Assembly: GCF_030704535.1 (NCBI RefSeq)
Contig: NC_081823.1
Location: 1,334,501 to 1,398,500 of the forward strand
Origin: Vitis vinifera
Taxonomy: Eukaryota; Streptophyta; Magnoliopsida; Vitales; Vitaceae
DNA length: 64,000 bases
Direction: 5' to 3'
The notes beneath the pieces were generated by a model. The model did no database searches and was not told the origin of the DNA. It was given only the letters and a program-made list of their open reading frames with translations. Below are positions 46,413 through 59,752 of this stretch, piece after piece. Positions within the stretch are counted from its first letter, which is position 1. Every line of letters starts with the position of its first letter. Position numbers and translations under genes: made by a program.

Positions 46413-47901
46413 TTCTTGATAATCGCAATGCTATGGGCCAGACCTTTTGGGCACAAACTAGTCACATTGATTCATACATACATAAATTAACATCCACAAC
46501 AACTACCAACCATGAGAGAAACCAAAATTTTTCATCATAATCAAAATCTCCACCACTCCTCCATATCACTTGAACTCCGAATCCCTCGTTTTCACCATTT
46601 TTTTTCTCAAAAAAAGAGACCCCGATTTCTTCAACCAGAGCAAGAACTTACACCAAAAAAAAGGGGTTACCCAATAATCTAAAATGCATCAACTTCGAGC
46701 ACTCCTCGCATAAAAAATCCAAATCAAAAGCATTTCAACAAAAAAATTCAAAACCAAACACACCTCCTCTGATGAAACTACCAGCCACCCAAAGGTAAGA
46801 TAGGGAAGATATTACCAGATGGAAGGGGTGAAATTGGGAGTGAGCACCAGCTGTTATTTTTCTGCTAAATCGCTGGTTTTTGTTAGATTTTCAGAGCTGG
46901 GGTTGAATGGATTTGGAGGGTTTCAGGTTTTTGGATGGCTTTGAATTTGATTTTTCTCATAACACCATCACCCCAGAAGATGCTGTTCCGGTTTTTTTGG
47001 TACTGGATTTTACAACTGATGGTGGGTCTAGGGAGGAAATGGAGTCCACGTTGCAAAGCCGGAGCCCCGGCGAGTAACTGTCACCGGCGGCGGGGGTTTG
47101 TATTTCCCGCGGTTTTGTGGAAGAGGTGGGCCCCACTTCCGATGCAGATGGATGCGCCACCATTCAATTTTCCTTTTTCCTTTTTTATTTATTTTTAAAT
47201 TTGTTTACTCTCAACCACTTCTCCTTTTTAAAAAAAAAATAAAGTTATATTTTAAATCTTTCTAAATTTTGATCATTTGTACAAAATTAATTTCTGATTC
47301 TTATATTTTAAAAACGAAAATAAAAGTATATTTTTAAAATTATTATATAACAAAAATTCAAAAAGAATAATAATTTTTTAATATTCAATTTAATTATTCC
47401 AACAATTCTAGAAAAATATTGGCAATAAAAATATTTTATTATTAATATCCCATGGGAGTTTAAGAATTAAAAAATAAATAATTTCAAATTGGAAAACTAA
47501 CAATGAAAATTAATTTCTCATTTAAAAAAAAATCAAATTGATTTTTTTTATTTTTTAATACAAAATTTAAAATAAAATGTAAAATCATATTATCAAAAAA
47601 AAATGTTCAAATTTTTATCTTTGAAATTTAAAATTGAAAAAGCAAAAAGTAGGCACCCACTTTCAATAATTTATGGTACATGATGTTGTTGGGTGGGCTC
47701 ATATGTCAATTGAGTGTCACCTAAGATTTCATTATTAAAAAAAATATGTTGGAGTTAGAATATTATAATGGATTTTATAATAAGCTATAACTAAGAAAAT
47801 AAATGTTCTCTAATTTCTTTTAAATATAGCTTTTAAAATAGAAAAAAAAATATCCTACAAAATAAATTTAAAATTATTTTAAAATTTTGATTATTTTAAT
47901 C

Positions 47902-47902
<1 letters not shown>

Positions 47903-47932
<30 letters not shown>
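47903..47932. repeat. (ATT)n microsatellite
   Basis: About ten uninterrupted ATT units in intergenic DNA. Confidence 0.9.
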
Positions 47933-47935
<3 letters not shown>

Positions 47936-49495
47936 ATACAATTACCAAATATATTTTTATTTTCTATTTTTAAAAGCAAAAGACAAATAACCAAATAGAT
48001 TAACATTTATAAAAATTAAAAGAATAATAAAAAATATGTTTTTATTTTTAAAAATGGAAAAATATAAAAATCAAAAAACCTATTTTCATTGAATTAATTG
48101 GTTAAAATGGATTAAATAATTTCTATATTTGTGAATTTAATATTTTCCTTAAATATTTCAAGTATTTACATATATATTTTATAAAAAAAAAATGTTATTT
48201 TTACAATAAAAAAATAATTACATTTTTGTCAAAATATGACAAAAAAAGAAAAGACGGTTTGATTCGATTAATCAAATAACCCTTTTCATATATGCCTAAA
48301 AAATCACAAAATGAAAACTTTAAAAAAGGGTTTCATACACTTTAAAGTCAAATGAAATGGTTAAAGATAATAGATATACCGACAGTACATATGTGGTCAA
48401 ATATATTATATTTGACTATAAAATACATAAAATTCTAATTATTTTTTAATAAATATAGTAAATTTAGATTTTTTAAATTTAAAATTTTAATTCATGCTTT
48501 TTTTCTTTTCAAGGGTATGAACGAAAATGCACTTTTCCCCCCCCACAAACACCTACCAACCACAACTCAATTAAAGCAATGTGGAGAGCTTCACATGTGT
48601 CCTATAATTTTAAAAACAAGAAAACAAAAAGCAAAAACAAAAACTTTAATTAACAAATAAATGGGTGCATCAAACCAAACTACTTTTTCAATTCACATGA
48701 TCATAAAAGAACATTCACAATAGGGTCACAAATTCTATCCCTATCATGGCACATATGATTGTAGTCTTCAATAGGTGGCTTTGGTGGAGGGCACATTCCA
48801 CATTGGATGGGAACATTCTATCCAAAATCTACTTGGGCATTCCCACCATTTAAGTAGTTTGCAAGCTTTCAAAACCCTTGTCATGTCATAAAGAAGAAGG
48901 CAAAGGGGTCCAAATGAATTACTAGCTTTTAAATCTTTAATTCTCTATTTTTCCTCCTTTACCATTCTAGGTCAAATCCAACCCAACCCAACCCGAAATC
49001 AGATCAAATATTCTCAAATTCACTTTACTTGTGTTTTTTTCTCTTTTATCAATCTAGGTCAAGTCCAACCAATCGAAGTTCATATCGAGAATTCTCAGAT
49101 CTACTTTAATCTCATGGATAATTTAGGTTCCCATGACCCACACTTTCGATTCATACTACAAGTTAGTATTTATATTTTTTTTTAGCCTAATTTTCAAAAT
49201 TTGTTATTGCCAACTTGAATACCTAGTTAGGCACTAGTTGGGTGGGTTGGGTCAACATAAATTGTAACCTAACAAAGTAGGAAGATTAAAGACTTAACTC
49301 TAGTTTGATATCAAAATTATCTTCTTTTATTTATTTATTTTTTTTGAGAAAAACGTTTTAAAACATAGAATTCAATTAGGTAGCATTAAACATTACTTTT
49401 ACATCTAGTAGAATTTTTCTACTAGTAGACATCGATGTTAAATGACTTATCCTAATTGTTATTTGAAAAAGTCAAGGAAAAAAATGAAAAGTTTA

Positions 49496-49706
49496 GGTGG
49501 GGTTTATTTTTTTATTAAATAAAAAATAATAAAATATTTTATTTTTTATATTTAATTAAAAGTAATATATAGATATTGATTAACATAACTAAACTGAATT
49601 TATTGATAATAAGTTTATTTTAATTATGTTGGTCAATATCAATAAGTTACTTTTAGTTGTCAAATATTTTGACTTTTTCTATTTAATAAAAAAAATAAAC
49701 ATCACC
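49496..49706. mobile_element. Tourist-like MITE (PIF/Harbinger type), 211 bp
   Basis: The whole element folds back: GGTGGGGTTTATTTTTTTAT at the left pairs with the right end, which reads GGTGATGTTTATTTTTTTTA on the opposite strand. The similarity continues almost to the centre (TATTGATTAACATAA / TATTGACCAACATAA). The target duplication is TTA at 49493-49495 and 49707-49709, the signature of PIF/Harbinger insertions. No coding capacity. Confidence 0.85.
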
Positions 49707-49719
49707 TTAATATCAAATT

Positions 49720-49721
<2 letters not shown>

Positions 49722-49771
<50 letters not shown>
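49722..49771. repeat. (AT)n microsatellite, about 25 units
   Basis: Uninterrupted AT over 50 bases, 12 bp from the right target copy of the Tourist-like MITE. Confidence 0.92.
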
Positions 49772-49775
<4 letters not shown>

Positions 49776-51670
49776 TGAGAAAGTACCAACAAAATTTATG
49801 TCTATTAAAAGTAAAATCCATTATAAAAAATGAGAAATTTATTTATATATTTAAAAAGGGAAAAATAAGTTTTTGCTTATTAATTTGAGAAAATATGGAA
49901 AAAAAATCCTAAAATTTGAAAATCCATTTTATTTTCACCTATATAAAAATATTTTAAAATACGAACAAGTGACTCTCTCACATATGGATGTTTAATTATA
50001 AATAATTAATCACCATTTTGATTTTTTTTTTAATAAAAAGAAAACTTCTTAATAGTGAAATATCTTATTTAGCATTTCCATCTTTTTCCCTAAAAGAACA
50101 AACATTCCAAAAGGAATATGGATATGGTTTGAAGAGTGTGGGCATTTGAAGTTGTGATGCCTTGGATTGTAGATAAGTTTTGAGTTTTGTAGGGAATAGG
50201 ATTTATGGTTTTTTCTGCCTTGGATTTTTTAGGGTTTGTGGTTTTTTTTTCCAAGAATGACCATATTTTGCCTTAAATATACTTTCTATATAAGAGGATT
50301 TGGATCTTTTAGGGTTTTTAATTTTTTTTTTTCATGTAAAGATCCTTGAATGCAATGATTGGTAGCCAAGAAAATTTAAAAAGGAAAAAAAAACATTATC
50401 TTAAGCCAACACCATTACATCCTAAGTCGTTTGAACATAATTTATCAGATGAAAGCAATACGGGAAAATCTACATCAAAATCAATAAGTATTTTCACACA
50501 AAGTAGGAGATAATTTCATTCCATCCACTTATAAATTGATATTGTTGATATGACATCCGAAAATTGATATTAATGACATGACAAGTGAAAATCTACTTAT
50601 TAAATTGGTATTATTGACATGGCAAGTGAAAGATACATTTGAGGAAGTAATTACATGACTTATAAAAAATGTGTATAATTTAAAAAAAATATTTAAATGA
50701 ATGAAAAAAAATTTGATTTACAAAATTTGAGTTTTTTTTTCTATAATTTTATAAAATAGAGATCAAAATCCACCATGTCCCTTTAAAAATCTCTTTCATA
50801 AATTTTAAAATTTAAGATGATGAAAAAATGTTGATACCCTCAATTTTTTTTAAATAATTTTTAAAATTATTATATTTTAATGCAAAATTTTAAGGATTAT
50901 TAAATGATGCTATTATTTTTTATTAATAGAAAGTTTTGATCTTGCTTCCCTTATAAAAAAAAATAATTATATTTTCAATGATCAAGAAAAATTCTTATCA
51001 TCAATGTCCCAGAAAATTATAATTTATTTAGATTAAATATTAAAAAAATAATTAGAAAGGCAAAAATTCCTAGTAATTGTAAAATTTAAAAACCATTTAC
51101 CCCGTTCTAATATTTTATTTATTTATTTGAAGTTTGAAAAAATAGATGTAAAATTTTGATTCCAATAGGGGCACAAAGGTAATTTAAGTAAGGAAGTGTA
51201 AGAGGATGAGCCATGACTCTTTTTTTTAATTATTATTCAGACCCAGTCAGAGCTGACCAAAGCCACATCTTCCCATTAAACAAAAACCACTAACCTCACA
51301 GGCCCGTCACAATAGAAAAATCACTGCCCACAGCATCCAATTTGATGCAGACTTTTCTTGTTTGTAATTGTCATCATGCTTCTGTTTTTTCTATTTTACA
51401 AATATATATATATATATAAGATTTTCAAATTTAAAAATATTTTTTAAATTAATGATAATTTTTCGAGAATTTGTTTTAAAAATAGGATGATTATTGAGAA
51501 TCATGAGAAATAAATGAAAACATGGAGAAAATATCTAAAACTTTTGTTTTGTAAATACATGCACAATATTCTTCCAAAATAAAGAAAGAAAAGTTGATTT
51601 TTTTATAATTTCTAAAAATAAATAAAAATTGTTTAAGATTTTATTATTTTAAAACATTACCAAATAATTT

Positions 51671-51926
51671 TATAGGTTTTGTTTGATAATAGTTTTTGAA
51701 AACATTTTTTTAAATTGTTTTATAAACTTTAAATATTTTTACTAGTTTTTAAAAATAATTTTTATATATAGTATTTTATTTTTAATTATTTTATATATTT
51801 ATATAATTAATTTTTTTTAAATACTCAAAAAATAAGTAATTTTTTATTTTTTATTGTTATACGTGTTTTTCTATTTTTTTATTATAAAAAAAAGAAATCT
51901 GTTTTCGAAAACAGTTGCCAGATTCT
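51671..51926. mobile_element. Fold-back AT-rich element (MITE-like)
   Basis: The left end 'ggttttgtttgataatagtttttgaaaaca' is mirrored at the right, where the opposite strand reads 'ctggcaactgttttcgaaaacag'. The interior matches the other members of this family ('atagtattttatttttaatta'). Confidence 0.55.
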
Positions 51927-52343
51927 TTTAATCTCCACCTAGTTTTATTTAGGAGATTTTAATGGTATTTGATAGAATGCTAAACATGAATTTCATGCTT
52001 TTTTTAATATAATTTATCTTTTTTTTTTTTAAGGAAAATATATTCATATTTTTCTAAGCATGAGAGACAAATCTTTATTTAATTAAAACATTTTTAAAAG
52101 ATTTATTAATGCACCAGATTTTTGTATATAAAAAAAAATATTTTCAAGCATTAGAAAATGCTTTGAGCGAGCTCACACATAGCCCTCATGAGGGTCCCAA
52201 GCTTTTGATTGGACGGTGACAAAACTTCAAACACAGCGCTGCCACCCTATCACTCTTCGTTTTTCAATTTCCTCATCCCTCGTCCTCTCTCTAATCTCTC
52301 TGTGGTTCTCTTTTTCGCTGAATGAGACGGAGAGCCCAAAACG

Positions 52344-55300
52344 ATGTCGTTGCGGAGATCGATCCTCTCTCGAAGGACCTTCGCGCTATCCAAATCCTTC
52401 AAGGAATTTAGAACCCTAGACTCCTCCGAGTCGAGATCCGAGCCTGCGCTGCGGCCCAGAATCGTAGACGATGACGTTTCCGACGAGGAGGAGGAGGATT
52501 CCGGTGACGGCGCCGCCGGAGACTCTGGAATCCGGAGGGTGGACTCCGGACGCGGCGATTCGTGGTCCACAATGCTACCGGAGCTGCTCGGGGAGATCAT
52601 TCAGCGAGTGGAAGCAAGCGAGAACCGGTGGCCGACTCGCAGAAACGTCGTGTCGTGCGCCTGTGTGTGCAAGAGGTGGAGAGATATTACCAGAGAGGTC
52701 GTGAGGTCTCGTCTCGATAGTGGCCAGATCACTTTCCCTTCTTGCCTCAAACAGGTTCAATTTTTTTCCTTTTTGATTTTTAAAATTTTAGTTTTGTGTA
52801 TTTGTTACGGCTTTGGTTGATCTTCTTTGGTTTTGATGCGTTTGATTTATTTCCTTTTGTTGTTATTTTTTTCGAATTTATTGTGAAAATTTGTGATTAT
52901 TTTTTTGGGCTTTGTTTGAAAATTACCGTTTGTTCTTTCCTCTTTTGTGTTAATTTTGGATTTTTATTTTTATTTTATGAATTTTGTTTGTCATTCTCAG
53001 CCCTTTTTATTTTTTATTTTTTATCTACCACTGGATGCCACTTTTCCTCTGTTAATAGAATTTGATTGATGCTCTTAGACTCTTAGTTTATCTCGCTCTG
53101 TTTTTTTCCCCATTTTATTAGCATTTGGATTTTTAGCACAAACTGATTTTCCTCTGGTTGATTGCCTAGAAAACGAAGGAAAGAAAAGAAAATGAAAAAT
53201 TCTGAATCTTTAATCTCATTTATGTTTCCAGAAATTTGGAAATATAAATCTCCCCGAAAAGTGGGTGGATAATCTATATCTTGAAGGGTAGAGGTTTGTT
53301 TTTCCATGGCCCCAAATAGTGAAGAATCTGAGGTTAAAATCTTCAGTTCACACGGAGCATCTAGACTTTTTGATTGTTGAAGTTGACATAATTGCGGGAA
53401 AGATATTCATGCGCTGTAGAAGCAGAAATGACAGAATTAGGAGAAAAGGAATTTTCTTATGAAACAAGTTGTAGCTTAATAGCAAGGTGAAAGCTGACTT
53501 TTGTCACCCAAAAATGATCTCCTTTGTTCAGCCCTAAGGAAGGTCCTTTTCTTTCTCAGACTTTCCTGATTTTTTGTCTTTAGTTTTGGTTTAATGGAAG
53601 ATGAAAAACTGTGGGTATTATCATTATTTGTTGACATGATGTTTAGCTGATTTGAGTTATTATAATTATTGTTGGTAGATAGAAAAGATCTTGAGATTGA
53701 TGGTCTATTTCTTTTTGTTAAATGCAGCCGGGACCACGCAACTCTGAACATCAATGTCTTATAAAACGGAACAAGAAGAATTCAACGTTTTACCTTTACC
53801 TTGCTCTTAGTTCGTGTAAGTAAATGTTTGTTGGGTGCTTTTTGCAACACAATGAAGAACATTTAAACCGCTTCTTTGATTGGATCTTTTGGGTTCTTCT
53901 TCCACAGAAAATTAGTTTGAACTGAATGCAATTTCCATGATTGACTTTTCAAGCTAAACGTTAGGTGGCATCTCTCATATTGTCAATCCTCTGAATTGGT
54001 TTTATGACAAAAGGCATTGACTCATTCAGAGTCTCCAGTCTTTTTGGGCCAAAAGAACTTGCTGCATAAATGCTCTTTAATAGAATATTGACTTGTTCCT
54101 TTCATCACAAAACTTGTATGGTTTCGCAGGCAAGAGAAAGGAATGGAGTGTGGTTGACAACAGTGTGGAGGAATTTGATGTTCTTCAAGAATGTATAAAA
54201 TTATTTTGGTCCATAGTTTCAAAGTGGCTCAATGTTGTCAATCTCTTAGTGGCTAAGAGGACAGAATGGAAAGGGGATCCAACTATTAGTTGATTATCAG
54301 TTAGTTTGTTGGTAGATAGTTTTGCATAGGACCATTGGCTTGAGCAATGAGCTAACATGCATGTGATCCGGTGCAGTGTAGCCACATGAAGTCCTCAGAT
54401 ATGACAATAGGATAATGAAGTACGAATCTGGAATTTGGCCCCTTTTTATTAGGGGCTTCTTAATAAACTTCTATTTGCATATCAAAGAGAGAGAAAAAAC
54501 AGAAAGAAAAAAGAAGCAAGGATTGATCACATCTTAGTCAAAACAAGATGAACAAGTTTTCTCTCTCTCTCTCTAAAGCTGTGGTTATTCCTGCCTCTCT
54601 AGCAGTGACATGTTGGGCAATCCCATTAGATTGGACATATTGTTCTCTTTAAATGTCTCTCACCTTACCATTTTAGGTAATCTTTAAGCTTTTTATTTCC
54701 TTTTCTTTTTTCTTTTCCTTCTTTGGATGCATCAGTCTGCTTCCTTTATATTCTACTTTCCATAATCTCTTTTGCTTCTACAAAATGAGGGGGAAAGGGA
54801 AATAGGTCAATTTGTTTTTAACTGCCATAAAGGCAAGAGGGTTAGTTCCTTTGGATAATCATTGGTAATGAGGTAAGGAGTGGTTCTTTGGGATGATGTC
54901 ATGAATGGGTTTGACTTATTTTTAAGAATGTAGGTCTCAAAGTGGAGAAAGTGGAGAACGTGAGTGTTTGGAAGCACATTTGTTGTGTGAAATATTCCTG
55001 TGTGGAGTAGTTCTTGCATCTTCATGGAATTGCAATGGGAGTTTCCCTGTTTGATGGATGTGTTGCTCAGGAATGTGGTCTTTATTAGAAAGTTTTGTGA
55101 TAAGGGGTTTCAAAAGTGTCATATTGTTGTTTGGGAATCTCTGAACCATGGAGGTTGTTAATGAAGAGTGATGGGGAATGGTGTTGGTAGTTGGCTGACC
55201 AAGTTATTTGGCAAGTTAGTGAAAATGAAAGATTTGCGATTTCTCTTTATGAGTGGTTAGCTAATAAAGGAGTTGGATTCATGTTGATGGAGTTATATGG

Positions 55301-58300
55301 TACCTACAAAAAAAGGTAGCCTTCTTCATTTGGATAGTTACTCTGGATAATCATTGACAATGGATCATCCAACAGCGAATGGACCGTACCAGTATCTGTC
55401 TCATGTGCAAAATATGGAAGATCATTTTTTTTTTCATTGCAAAGAATTTTTGACTTGTGGGCTTATGTTTTTATTTTTTTCCTCTTGGTAGTCCTTGGGT
55501 ATTTGCAAGTTTGAATTGAAGATGGGAAAAATTTATTCACTTTCCTTCTGCTGAAAAATCTTAGGAAGAACCGAAGAACATAATTTATGTTTAATTAGAC
55601 TTTTGGTGTGTATAAAATTATATATTATTCCCAAAATGTTTCTTGAGAATTGCTGGAGAGTTCTAAATGACATCGTCTTTCTGGATGTTTTTATTTTCTG
55701 ATATACAAAATAATGCTCTCAAACTCTTTAGTATTTGGATCAAATTTTAATGGGAACAATGTTGGCCATCACCTTGATATGAGCCTTAAGTCTCTGTGGC
55801 ACAAACTTGGTGGATTTCACCTGACCCCTTCAAACTTTTCATGTCTAAAATATGTGCCTTAGTTGCCAGCTAAATATCGCAGATCTTGAAGTTAGGTTAA
55901 ACATTTGTTCCTCTATAGTTGTACAACTTCAAATATTCTTGGAACTTCCGTATCAAACAGTCATTTATCAAAGTTTGATTGGTCAAGACCAAAGAAATGT
56001 AGTGAATCAAGAATATTTTCGAGACAAAATTTTTTGTTTGAACTTAAAGACATCTAATTTAGTTGTTTACATATGCTTTTCTCTTTTTCTGTTTTCTTTT
56101 ATTATCTATATTTTATAATTTAATCTTTTAATCAATTGAAGTATGTAAGTTACGGATTATATTTTTGAGAATTATGTTAATGTCTAGTGTCAAGGGCTGA
56201 CATATAGCTTTGCATCCACTTCTCTCCTTTGATGTATATATATAATGCATATTTTCTCCTTTAATGTTGGTACATGTGTTGTAAATGTTTCAATCCTGGC
56301 TCATCTGAGTGTCCTTTTTCCCTCAGCATTCACAGATAAGGGGAAGTTTCTCTTAGCTGCTCGAAGATATAGGCATGGTGCTCACACCGAGTACATAATA
56401 TCACTTGATGCTGATGACATATCTCAAGGAAGTAATGCTTATGTTGGAAAGTTAAGGTAAGTCATTTCTTTTAGGAAATGTTAAGGTAAGTCATTTCTTT
56501 TAGGAAATGCTAAGGTAAGGAATTTTCAATGTGGTGCTTCTGCTTCTGAAATTATTTAGTAACATATAAATATGTTTTTTAGTTTCTTTGTGGATAATCT
56601 CTCTTTAAATTTTCATTCCACGATGGATATGTATGATTTTTTCCTGCATATTCCCAATTTCTGCTTTAGCATTCAGTTAATGAATGTTTCTGTCAGCTAT
56701 TTGTTTTTATAAGTAAATTAATCCTCTATGCAATGCCTACAAGGATTGCAATCAACGTCCACACATCATTATCATCTGCCATTTTTTTTGCCTCAAAAAA
56801 TGAACTCTCATTGCATAGGTTCTTTCTGGCTATTGTATAGTTACAATTTCATATTTGCATGCTGAAACTATCCTTTCAATTTGTTTTCACAAAGTTCTAA
56901 TTTATTGTATAATATAGAAAAGGTTGACGGTTAATCTGCTATCCATGCGGAAATGGAACACTGTAGCCATTACTCTTTTTTCTTTCTTTTACAGTTACAT
57001 GGTACACTCCAAACTTTTTTTTTTTTTTTTTAATTAATGAAATTCTTTTGGATTTTGCATATTAAGTGTTTGGCATATTTGTTTCATTATAAAGGAGAGT
57101 GGTGTGTCAAAGTTCCATTAAAAAACAGTTGTCCATCCATTTTCCCTGTCAAGAATACATGTCTGTGTTCTAGTAGGAGCCTAAGAGGACAAATGCTTAG
57201 CTCTCTATTTTTGCATATAATGCTTGTGTCTTTAACAGGGGTGTCATGGTTTGCTAACAGACGGTGCTCAGGTTTTTGTGTTACTGTTGTACCCCAGTTT
57301 TCTTTGTCAGGGGTATCTTAGGAAGGAAAAAAAGACCACCTTAGAGGTGTGCCTCAATAACAACATTTATGGGCATAATTTTTATCTGCATTTCCTTTTC
57401 ATTTTCCTTTTTGGAGATAATCTTGACTCAATGAAAAAAAAGTGGTTGGTATTTTTATTATTGTTGAGCCCTAGTGGTCTTTCTCTTGGGTTTTATGGGT
57501 TGCACATGGTTGTTTTGTTTTGGTTTGTGGATGTGTTTTGAATGTTTAAACAGATGTTGAACCCACAAATTTCACGCTGGTATATAATCATTGTACTTTG
57601 TAGCTTAAGGACTTGATCTCTCTTTCAAGCCTCCAAATTAGCAGTACCTGATATTAGAGATTCCTAACAACAAACCTTTTATATCCTTATAGAATTTTTC
57701 CACTCTGCTTGTACCAGTTCAACATAGATTGAGATTCTTTCATGCCAACTGCATTACACTGCAGAATTATTAGTTCCCTTTCTTGGATTCAGTTATTATT
57801 AATGTTTTGCTTTTATATGCACTTACACAATTGCCCTGCTACTTGCATTTTCTTGACCAAAGTGCATTTGCTCTATGGCATCCATTACTCATTAATGTTT
57901 CAGCTCCCTACTTAAATTCATTTGGGAGGTTGGAACCTGTCCTCTAGTTCTTGTTACTGTTTTCATGATGCTTCTTGTCTTGGTTTTTTATGTTCTTCAG
58001 TATTTATGTTCATTATGGATCATTGTATGAAGCGAAACAAGTAACAAATATTGCGTCAATACCTGTATATATCTTCTCACTTGGTCTCTCAACCTGTGCA
58101 GGTCGGATTTCCTTGGAACCAACTTCGCAATTTATGACAGCCAGCCCCCACACAGCGGTGCAAAGCCCTCAAGCAGCAGAGCTGGCCGACGTTTCGCGAG
58201 CAAGCAAATAAGCCCCCAAGTTCCAGCAGGCAACTTCGAGGTTGGACAGGTCTCTTACAAGTTCAACCTCTTGAAATCAAGAGGACCAAGGAGGATGGTC

Positions 58301-58678
58301 TGCTCACTCCGCTGTCCATCCTCAGGAGAAACTGCCAACAACAAATCTCCAGACAACTCTGACTTGAAAAAACCCGACCCTGCTGCTCCTGGGTGCTCAA
58401 TCTTGAAGAATAAAGCACCAAGGTGGCATGAACATCTGCAATGTTGGTGCTTGAATTTCCATGGTCGGGTGACTGTAGCTTCTGTGAAGAACTTCCAACT
58501 AGTTGCAACAGTTGACCAAAGCCAGCCAGGCGGTAAAGGAGATGAAGAAACTGTCCTCCTCCAGTTTGGTAAGGTCGGCAACGACACTTTCACCATGGAC
58601 TATCGGCAACCCTTATCAGCCTTCCTCGCATTTGCCATTTGCCTTACTAGCTTTGGTACGAAACTGGCCTGTGAGTGA
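52344..58678 (+). CDS. TLP7: Tubby-like F-box protein, TLP7 type
   Basis: Four exons: 52344-52754, 53728-53815, 56327-56456 and 58102-58678, GT-AG and in frame, giving 401 residues. The N-terminal 75 residues are basic then acidic ([15 protein letters not shown]). An F-box follows at about 75-125 ([42 protein letters not shown]), then the tubby domain to the C terminus, including [79 protein letters not shown] and the invariant ending [16 protein letters not shown]. Plant TLPs bind SKP1-like proteins through the F-box and phosphoinositides through the tubby domain. The short N terminus and overall sequence fit Arabidopsis TLP7 best. The ATG at 52344 follows a CT-rich leader typical of plant housekeeping genes. 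Confidence 0.94.
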
Positions 58679-59752
58679 CAGTATTTTCCTACTACACGTA
58701 TCCATGAAAGAAATGGGTGGTGGGTGTTGTTTTAATATATGTTTTTCGATGGTTGTCGCTTTCCATACTACCAAACTTGTTCAGTTTGGTTTGGGGAAAG
58801 CTGTGTAAATGCTGTTATTTGTATGAATGTATGACTTGGACTTTGAAATTACTTGTAACAAACCGTTCTATTCGGATGCTAAGTCAGCCTTGCCCCAGAC
58901 TTGTGCTAGGAATGCTAATAAGACGTAAGCTAGAAGATGCAGAAAAGGGAGCTTGTTACTCAGTCGGCCTCCCCAACTTTGCTAGTAACACTCTAATCAG
59001 ATGCACAAAGGGAAATACATTGCTAAGTCAGCCTAATCCCCAACTTATTCCAGTAATGCTAATAAGATGCAAGTTAGAACAAAGTGCCTTCATTGTGCAT
59101 GCCTGTTGTTTGTCAACATATAAACAACAAATTCAACAAGGAACAAAAGCCAGGATTGATAAAAATCGTTTGAAGCCAGTTTCTTTTATAAGTTTCCAGA
59201 ATAAAAGTGTTTTTCATGTTTTCCAAAATAAAAAATTTATTGGGGAATTTTAAATGTTTCTAATGTGTTTTTTTATATTTGAAATTATTTATTAAAAATA
59301 ATTTTTATTATAATATTTTATTTTTAATTACTTTTCATATCTTTGAATTACCAAACATGTTTTTGGATCTAGAAAACAGTTTCCAAATAGGCTCATGCCA
59401 TCTTATTTCTACTTGATCCCCAATTCTCTCAACCAAACTCATCAAGAATAGATTCATACAGCAAGAGAAACCATCAATAGACCAGTGCAAACTTGCAGAG
59501 CAGATCACTGTGTCACACCTTTGTGTTTAGTGTTTATCTTAATCTATATATAACCAAGATGATCTCCCAAACCCAATCAGTCATTTTTCATCAGATTCAT
59601 TCCACTCCTTTTTGCAGAAGAAGACCCAAACACAAAAACTCATGTACACCAGAACAACAAAACTCGGAAGTTGCTCAAGTTTTAGGACTCCACAAGATAC
59701 AGTAGTAATGCAAACAAATTTTCTTCAGGGTGTTTACTAGAGGCATTGTCTT
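58679..59752. other. Convergent spacer: TLP7 3'UTR, short repeats, MBF1 3' end
   Basis: About 200 bases of 3'UTR follow the TLP7 stop, then a three-copy degenerate repeat (58878-59080) and an AT-rich fold-back remnant at about 59190-59392. The last 100-300 bases are probably the MBF1 3'UTR. Frames here show no family similarity. Confidence 0.7.
58878..59080 (+). repeat. Degenerate tandem repeat, three copies (spacing about 80 and 64 bp)
   Basis: The motif 'gctaagtcagcct..ccc.aactt....agtaatgctaataagatgcaagttagaa' occurs from 58878, 58958 and 59022 with decay. It directly follows the TLP7 3'UTR. Confidence 0.75.

Larger units (their letters stand above)
46413..52343. other. Intergenic region between divergent receptor and tubby-like genes
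   Basis: The first 700 bases or so hold the leader and promoter of the receptor gene, with a GC-rich patch at about 47030-47160. The rest is AT-rich with an (ATT)n run, an (AT)n run, a Tourist-like MITE and another fold-back remnant at about 51671-51926. The last 200 bases before 52344 are CT-rich leader of the tubby-like gene. No additional gene seen. Confidence 0.72.
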
